Source: Hansfordia pulvinata (Eukaryota > Ascomycota > Sordariomycetes > Xylariales). From it: a DNA stretch of 64,000 nt. Within the stretch, counting starts at the first letter, position 1, and each line of letters starts with the position of its first letter. The position numbers and the translations under genes were made by a program. Below are positions 58,971 through 64,000 of the stretch, piece by piece. The notes under the pieces were generated by a model that was not told where the DNA came from, searched no databases, and was given only the letters and a program-made list of their open reading frames with translations. The stretch lies in NCBI GenBank assembly GCA_006538405.1, contig BJKQ01000003.1:806001-870000 (forward strand), given 5' to 3'.

Positions 58971-58984
58971 TACGAGTACTCGTA
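58971..58984. repeat. Perfect 14-bp palindrome TACGAGTACTCGTA
   Basis: The best copy of a motif that recurs throughout the spacers of this window, here about 1.05 kb upstream of the start at 60036. Related copies lie near 25648, 39034, 59453 and 63267. Confidence 0.8.
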
Positions 58985-60035
58985 CGGCTGATTACCACGC
59001 CTATCCTCTTGTACTTGGTTGTTTTTGTGCACCGGCGCCAAAACAACGCCGCCTCCAGCTTCCTGCCCCGAATTTGGTACGAGTACCTGACACAGCAGCA
59101 GCAAAGCAGCGTTGCCGATATCCGGACTCCAGACTCGGGTACATACCTGTCGTTATTTACTTGTGCCAGTGATTACGTCGGCCGGCCCCATACAATATCC
59201 ATCGGCCTCGACCATCATCTCTCGACTTGGTCTGGCTCTCTCTTTCTTGTCTCGCATACCACTTATCTGCCTCGTCTTTCACCTCTATTTATACCTTGGA
59301 TTCCATTTTCCAACTCGAAACTTGGCTTTCACCAACCAACCGCCCGCGACCCAACAAAGAGGAAACCCCCCGGGCTTCGAATCGAAGCAACCCCTGCCCT
59401 CGTCCGTGAGCACCCCGGCACAGGTAAGCACACTCCCCAGTTTCTCTTTCATTACGAGTACTCCGTACCTACTTGGTAGCCGCCGCAAGCATTCGTTGGT
59501 TGGCTGCGGCGCAGTCGGGCCATCTGGGCTGGCCCCTCTTTCCCTTGCCCTTTCTTCTCATTCCCCATTCCCCATACTCCATTCCCATCGGCACCCTTGG
59601 CGTTCAGCGTCCCGGATCCCGGCACCGCCCACTCGGGCTCCGGCCACCGTCAACACTCGCGATGGTTTGCGAGACTACAAGACAGGGCCGCAGCCCGAGT
59701 GCCACCTTGTCTGCGCCCCCATCCGTCGATCGAGTCATTTCCCCCCTTTCTCAAATACACGACGCCGTCGCCGTCTTCGACCTGGACCTTGAACTTGCCG
59801 TGCAAGCTTGACTCATCCTCGCTCTCGCACCCCGGCACAACCTCACCCCGTCAGCATAGCCGTCTTAGTGGACCACCCGAACACTGGCCCTTTCCCTTGC
59901 CAAAGCACGCCGGGCGCAGTCTTGAAGATTCTAGTGCAACTTTAAGTCCTGGGGACCCTACAACGTGCCCTGTGGCCCCCCCTCAGCCCCATTCTTTTTG
60001 GCCCTCGCCAAGCATTTATACTGTCTTTCGACACG

Positions 60036-60586
60036 ATGAGATTGTTTTCTTCCAGCTCGCGGACTAAGAACGACTCTTCCAGTTTGCACAGCCTACAGCC
60101 CAGCCATTCGTCAATCACCATCATGTCCGACTGCTCCGTTCACAGCACCGAGAGCCGGCGCCTGAGCCGCGGCTACGACACGGGCTTCCCCGACTCCATG
60201 TCGTCCCACACGACCTCGATGCGTCACCCGACGCCGACACGTCCCCGGGGGCGTGCATCTCGGCCTCCGACATCGACCCTGCCCGCTCGGCCCACCGCTC
60301 GAGGCGGCACATCATCGCCAAGCACAGGCGGACCATCAGCCACGGGTCCATCCCCCCGGCGGTGCAGGCTCTGCAGGCCCAGCACGCGAAGAACATGCCG
60401 TCGATCGACAGCGCCGTCGACCTGGGCGGTGCCAAGGCGGTTGACCGGTCGAGCATTGGGCAGTCCTCCCAGGGCAGCGACAGCATCCGGCGAGCAGAGG
60501 ACCCGGACACGCCGATTCCGTCGACCGAGGCGAACGAGGAGCAGCAGCGCAAGTCCATGAACCCGTTTAAGAAATGGACGGCATGA
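60036..60586 (+). CDS. Unrecognised Ser-rich small protein, frame broken by one base
   Basis: Not recognised. It starts at MRLFSSSSRTKNDSSSLHSL (60036). The frame is Ser/Thr/His-rich to SMSSHTTSMRH, shifts by one base at the C run 60227..60229, and continues as DADTSPGACISASDIDPARS, then HIIAKHRRTISHGSIPPAVQ, QALQAQHAKNMPSIDSAVDL, and ends NPFKKWTA at 60586. With one base restored the length is about 183 aa. No membrane segment or signal peptide is seen. Several RxxS/SxxR sites suggest a phosphorylated, mostly disordered cytosolic or nuclear protein (inference). The long pyrimidine-rich upstream region would suit a regulated gene with a long leader. A frame change without any GT..AG signal argues against an intron. 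Confidence 0.6.
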
Positions 60587-61975
60587 AAAGGGCAGGATCT
60601 GCCTGGAGGGAACGAGTCGTGTCTCAATGGACAGTGGTGTTGAAGCCTTTGCAGTGGCTCAGCACGGAGGGTCGTGATTTACAGCGTGGAGTTTTGGGTT
60701 ACTGAGCCATGGAACTAGATATCATTCGTTAACGCCAACATGATGGGCCAGATCTAGATTGGACAAGAGACTGGCCAAACGTTTTTCACATTTTCGATGC
60801 CGTCATTGGCCGTCACCGGTCTTGGAGAGATTCAGCGCCGAGACCGTCATGGTGGTGGCACAAGTCGGGCTGGGATCGTCATGATCCCTGGGAAGTGGTG
60901 CGTGTCTCTTTTCGGGCTGTGTGCCTGTGCGACAATCAGAAAGAAGTGACTGACGAAGGTCCACGGTTTACTGTTCAGTGATCGTGCGCCTTCACATGTG
61001 TTTATATCGCGGGGGTTTTCCTTTGCAGGCTGACATGAGAGCAGTGAAGTGAAGAGTACAGATTGCTCCAGGCTCTCTGTCCGGCTCAGTCGGTGATGAG
61101 TCGGTGAGCCGCGTCCGAGGGGATCCCTCCAACGCACGTCTGCCATAGCGAAAGGCGGCATGGGTCTGCGCGCGGGCGAGCGTCCGCCAAATGGGAGGCC
61201 AGAAGCCAGCCGCGAAGCTGCACGGGCGGGAAGGCTGCTTGCTGGTGTGGTGGTCCCCACCGGGGCGAAGAGGGGCTGGGCTGCTGGATGGCAACCCATG
61301 TGAACAAGTCCCAGGCCGGGTCGGATGTTGGCGCAGGGCAGGTCGGAGGTGGGCGGCGGGGCCCAGGACCTTTTTTTCGCGCTGCTGAGCTGCTGAGTTG
61401 CTGCATGTGTATCGGCCTGCATACTTCGTACATGTATGTAGATGTAGGCAGATGCAACTCTCCCGCAGCCGGCGCGCCCTGCTACGACAACCTTGGGAGG
61501 TTGTCGTCGTGTTCTTCGCTCCCGAGCTTGGCCGGATTTACGACAGCCCAGAGAGCGTCGCTTGCGAGCCACGGCGCATCCACTCGTAAGCGGCGCGCAC
61601 GCACGCGGGCGGGGTGGTCGCCTTGATCCCGTCCGCCGGGCGGCGGCGGCGGCGGCGGCGGCGGAGGTCCCCGTTAGCAGAGAGACCCGCCCTTCGGCTC
61701 TGCCCCTCCACCAAAACAGCAGAGCCTACGAGTATTACTTGCCGTGGGTTGACTAGGAGGTAGGTACTCGTACTCGGGGGGCGCTTCGTTGGTTGACGCC
61801 CTTCCGCACTTCACCCCTCCTCCCCCGCCTCTTGTCCACAGTGAGCATTCGGCGCACACTACCGTACCTAATCACACCCACGCGAAAATAGCACCCCTGA
61901 GCCAAGCAACATCACGGGGCAAAAGAAAATAGGATAAAAAGAGAGAAGCAGGAGAAAAAAAAGAAAGAAATCACC
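60587..61975. other. Spacer between Ser-rich and DUF952 genes
   Basis: 1.4 kb. A minus-strand frame of 241 codons (61572..60847) is open but Arg/Pro-rich with no motif; rejected. GGC repeats lie near 61640. Paired motifs TACGAGTATT and GGTACTCGTACTCG occur at 61728 and 61763. Confidence 0.55.
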
Positions 61976-62967
61976 ATGTCGACGAGCGCCGCCGAGGAGC
62001 ACCCTGCGCACGTGTACAAGATCCTGCCCGAGGCGCCGCCGTCGCCGCTGCCGGGCGCCCTGGCGCTGTCCCCGCTTGACCGGGAGGACGGCTTCGTGCA
62101 CCTGAGCACCGCCGAGCAGGTGAGTTGCCTGCATTCACCACTCCGGGACGCCCCTTCTTATCAAGTACACTCGTGGGGAAATTGGGCGATCTGAGAGTTT
62201 TTGAGGTATCAGTCTTTTGGGAACGGCCCCGTGTGAGTGTGTGTGTGTGTGTGTGTGTGGTGAGTGTGTTGTGTGTGCCTTGCACTCGCACACCTACCGA
62301 CGATTCCCGGCCGGCGGGCCCATCTCCGACCCCGTCTCCTCCGGCCCCGATCCCGACCCCCGACGCCGTCGTTCGGCCCCGCCAGCCGGGACGGACCGTC
62401 TCGGACGGTCGGTCAGGGAAAGAAGGCGAGGCGCCGGAGGCGGGGAGGAGGCTCTTCTGCTTCTGTGCCCCGTGCCCGGTGGTGACGTGGAGGGAGAGAC
62501 GTCCGCACACACCTACACACACACACACACCTACACACACACACATTGCGTCGCGGCTTGTTTATCCACTTTGAACCCCCCACCATCTTTCGTTTTCATC
62601 ATTCTAGATCTGCTCTCGCCTTTATTTCCTGTCGCAAACTTGCGATTTTAACGCCTCCGTTCCCCAGGTGCCCAAGACGGCAGACCTCTTCTTCACGGCG
62701 GCGACGTCGCTGTGGGTGGCCAGGATCCCCGTGGCCGCGCTGGCGGCGATGCAGCGGCAGCAGCAGGAGGAGGGGGAGGAGGGGGAGGAGCAGCAGCAGC
62801 AACCCCTTCTACGCTGGGAAGGGGGCGGGTTCCCGCACCTGTACGCCAACTTTGGCGCGGCCGAGATCGAGAGCGTGAGGCGGTTCGACAGGCCGGGGGA
62901 CGCTGGAGGGGACGGCTGGGCGGGCGTGTTTGCCGGGGAGTCGGCACGGGGGTGGCTTGTGTGGTGA
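61976..62967 (+). CDS. DUF952 domain protein
   Basis: Exon 1 is 61976..62119, the intron 62120..62667 (548 nt, gtgagt..ccccag), and exon 2 62668..62967, giving 147 aa. The whole protein is one DUF952 domain: HVYKILPEAPP, DREDGFVHLSTAEQVPKTAD (with the conserved His in VHLS), LFFTAATSLWVARI, FPHLYANFG and a closing AGESARGWLVW. The biochemical role is not established; a relation to ADP-ribosyltransferase-like folds has been proposed (from memory, uncertain). An insertion of Gln/Glu runs (QRQQQEEGEEGEEQQQQ) sits before the LLRWEGGGFPHLY block. The start has a good context (caccATGt). The intron is several times longer than others in the window because of GT and AC repeats. Confidence 0.9.
62231..62545. 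repeat. Facing (GT)n and (AC)n tracts inside the DUF952 intron
   Basis: GT-rich tract at 62231..62277 and AC-rich tract at 62506..62545, about 230 bases apart and complementary to each other. In the pre-mRNA they could pair and loop out most of the intron. Confidence 0.85.
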
Positions 62968-64000
62968 GAAGGTGTGAGGGCGTTCGTTGACGGTGATGAC
63001 GATTGTCGCACCTGGTCTGCACGCACCGGCTTGGGAATGTTTTAGGTATGTAGGTACGAGTAGGTCGTCAGGGGACTCATGATGACGAGGCAGAGTCGGG
63101 GGGCTGTCAGAGCCGTGTCCATGCTCTCCGCGAGGTAAAGGTCACACGCGAGGCCGCCAGGCAAGATATCTACACGAGAAGGCAGTTCAGTTATGCGGGA
63201 GGTGAAATATACACTCGTTCCTGTGCTGTCGCGAGCTAACCTGACATATTGTCCTCGGCGCAGTGCGAGTACTCGTGCAAGGAGTGCCCTTCTGGTCCAA
63301 GCAAACTCAGGCCGCTCTGCCGGACGGCGTGCCCGAGAAGGGGAACGAACAGTGTGCGTGAGAGAGTGTGTGGCTTGCCTGGTAACCTACCTATATGCGC
63401 TGGCGTCACGCTGGCGCGGACGATCATCAGGCTGCGAGCAGTCTGACACGAGTAGATACGATATTGCACTCATCGTGCCATCATCCGTGGTCCGCCCCCA
63501 CCGGACAAGGAAAGGGGGGGGGGGGGGGGGGGCTGGATTACGGGTGTTCTCCTTACAAGGCTACGGCGCGCCCCCAGCCAGCCAGCCGGTCACTTTCTCC
63601 TCCTACTTTTTCTGCTTCTTCATCTTTTCCGCCCTGGTTCATCTTGATGGACAGCGCTTGGAAACAGCAGCAGTAGAACGAAGGAAAGCGCGGAGCCCGA
63701 GTGCGGCTGGTCCCACCGGTGACGATGCTCTCGCGTCGTTCGATACGCGCGATCACGACACAGGGGGCAATGAGAGGAGAGCCGCCCTTTCAATGAGGAG
63801 GCACGGAGCTTTGGCGCCTTTGGCCCTCCCCCTCCGCGACCACTCGGCTGCCGACAGGTGGACGTCGGTGCAGACGAGCCAAGCGAGCTGGGCGGACAGA
63901 GACGCCTTGTGCTTGTGCCGATCAGCGAGGCGCAGCGTTGGGCGGGTTGGGAAAGTTGGTAGTCGTAGGTACGGGTAGTTGGGGGCGGTGACTAACGTAC
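62968..64000. other. Terminal spacer, no supported gene
   Basis: 1.0 kb to the window edge. It includes a G19 run (63514..63532) and GCGAGTACTCGTGC near 63267. A 261-codon plus frame (63193..63978) crosses the G19 run and has no motif; rejected. Confidence 0.5.
63514..63532. repeat. G19 homopolymer
   Basis: Uninterrupted run of 19 G in the terminal spacer. Confidence 0.95.

Larger units (their letters stand above)
52154..60035. other. 7.9 kb region with no supported gene
   Basis: The largest gene-free stretch in the window. Open frames here (for example 54785..55384 and 57485..58333 minus; 58799..59479 and 59112..59792 plus) overlap each other, are rich in Arg/Ser/Pro and show no motif. Simple repeats occur at 53997..54025 and 55046..55076. 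The last kilobase (58.8-60.0 kb) is strongly pyrimidine-rich and may be the promoter and long leader of the gene at 60036. Many ACGAGTA-type motifs occur (56569, 57808, 58268, 58971, 59079, 59453). Confidence 0.5.

Noticed and set aside
1..64000. Transposons, CRISPR arrays, bacterial-type operons
   Set aside because: No transposase, reverse transcriptase, long terminal repeats, spacer arrays or bacterial signals were found; the sequence is eukaryotic with spliceosomal introns.

Overview
The window is nuclear DNA of a filamentous ascomycete, most likely a Sordariomycete (inference). The coding sequence is GC-rich. Introns are short (mostly 55-130 nt) with GT..CTRAC-like..YAG signals. The gene families (ICE2, ORP1-like, DUF6536, DUF7924, a zinc-cluster-less fungal transcription-factor family, complex I 21.3 kDa subunit) are typical of that group. 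I saw no transposase, reverse transcriptase, tRNA, rRNA or CRISPR array.

Layout from left to right: a partial ICE2 gene (-) at the left edge; a 3.8 kb spacer; a fungal transcription-factor-like gene (+, 5.1-7.0 kb); a spacer that may hold a decayed zinc-finger gene; a class IIA HAD hydrolase (-, 9.4-10.9 kb) whose first exon lies in a sharply CpG-poor block; an ORP1-like gene (-, 12.9-14.6 kb); a 6.4 kb spacer; a sterol-glucosyltransferase-like GT (+, 21.0-23.8 kb); a DHA1 multidrug MFS transporter (+, 27.2-29.0 kb); a PAP2 lipid phosphatase (+, 30.4-31.6 kb); a DUF6536 membrane protein (-, 31.7-34.5 kb); an unresolved membrane-protein-like stretch (35.6-36.6 kb); a DUF7924 gene (-, 36.6-38.2 kb).

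A compact housekeeping cluster follows from 39.4 to 52.2 kb: an SDR, a complex I 21.3 kDa subunit, LTO1 (Fe-S delivery to Rli1), cytosolic methionyl-tRNA synthetase, QCR8 (complex III), prohibitin PHB1 and exonuclease REX3. Three of these (complex I subunit, QCR8, PHB1) act in the mitochondrial inner membrane, and QCR8 and PHB1 are divergent from a shared 0.7 kb promoter region. From 52.2 to 60.0 kb I find no gene I can support. The window ends with a small Ser-rich unknown gene and a DUF952 gene.

The most important observation is that eight reading-frame breaks in five otherwise well-formed genes (PAP2, DUF6536 four times, complex I subunit, REX3, Ser-rich unknown) all look like one missing base in a C or G run of 3-5. 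This points to systematic homopolymer errors in the consensus, so annotations of this contig will contain false truncations or pseudo-introns. Other notable signals are the CpG-poor block that splits the HAD gene, a dispersed intergenic palindrome with core ACGAGTACTCGT, a pure (CAG)20 tract inside LTO1, and complementary GT/AC repeats facing each other inside the long DUF952 intron.
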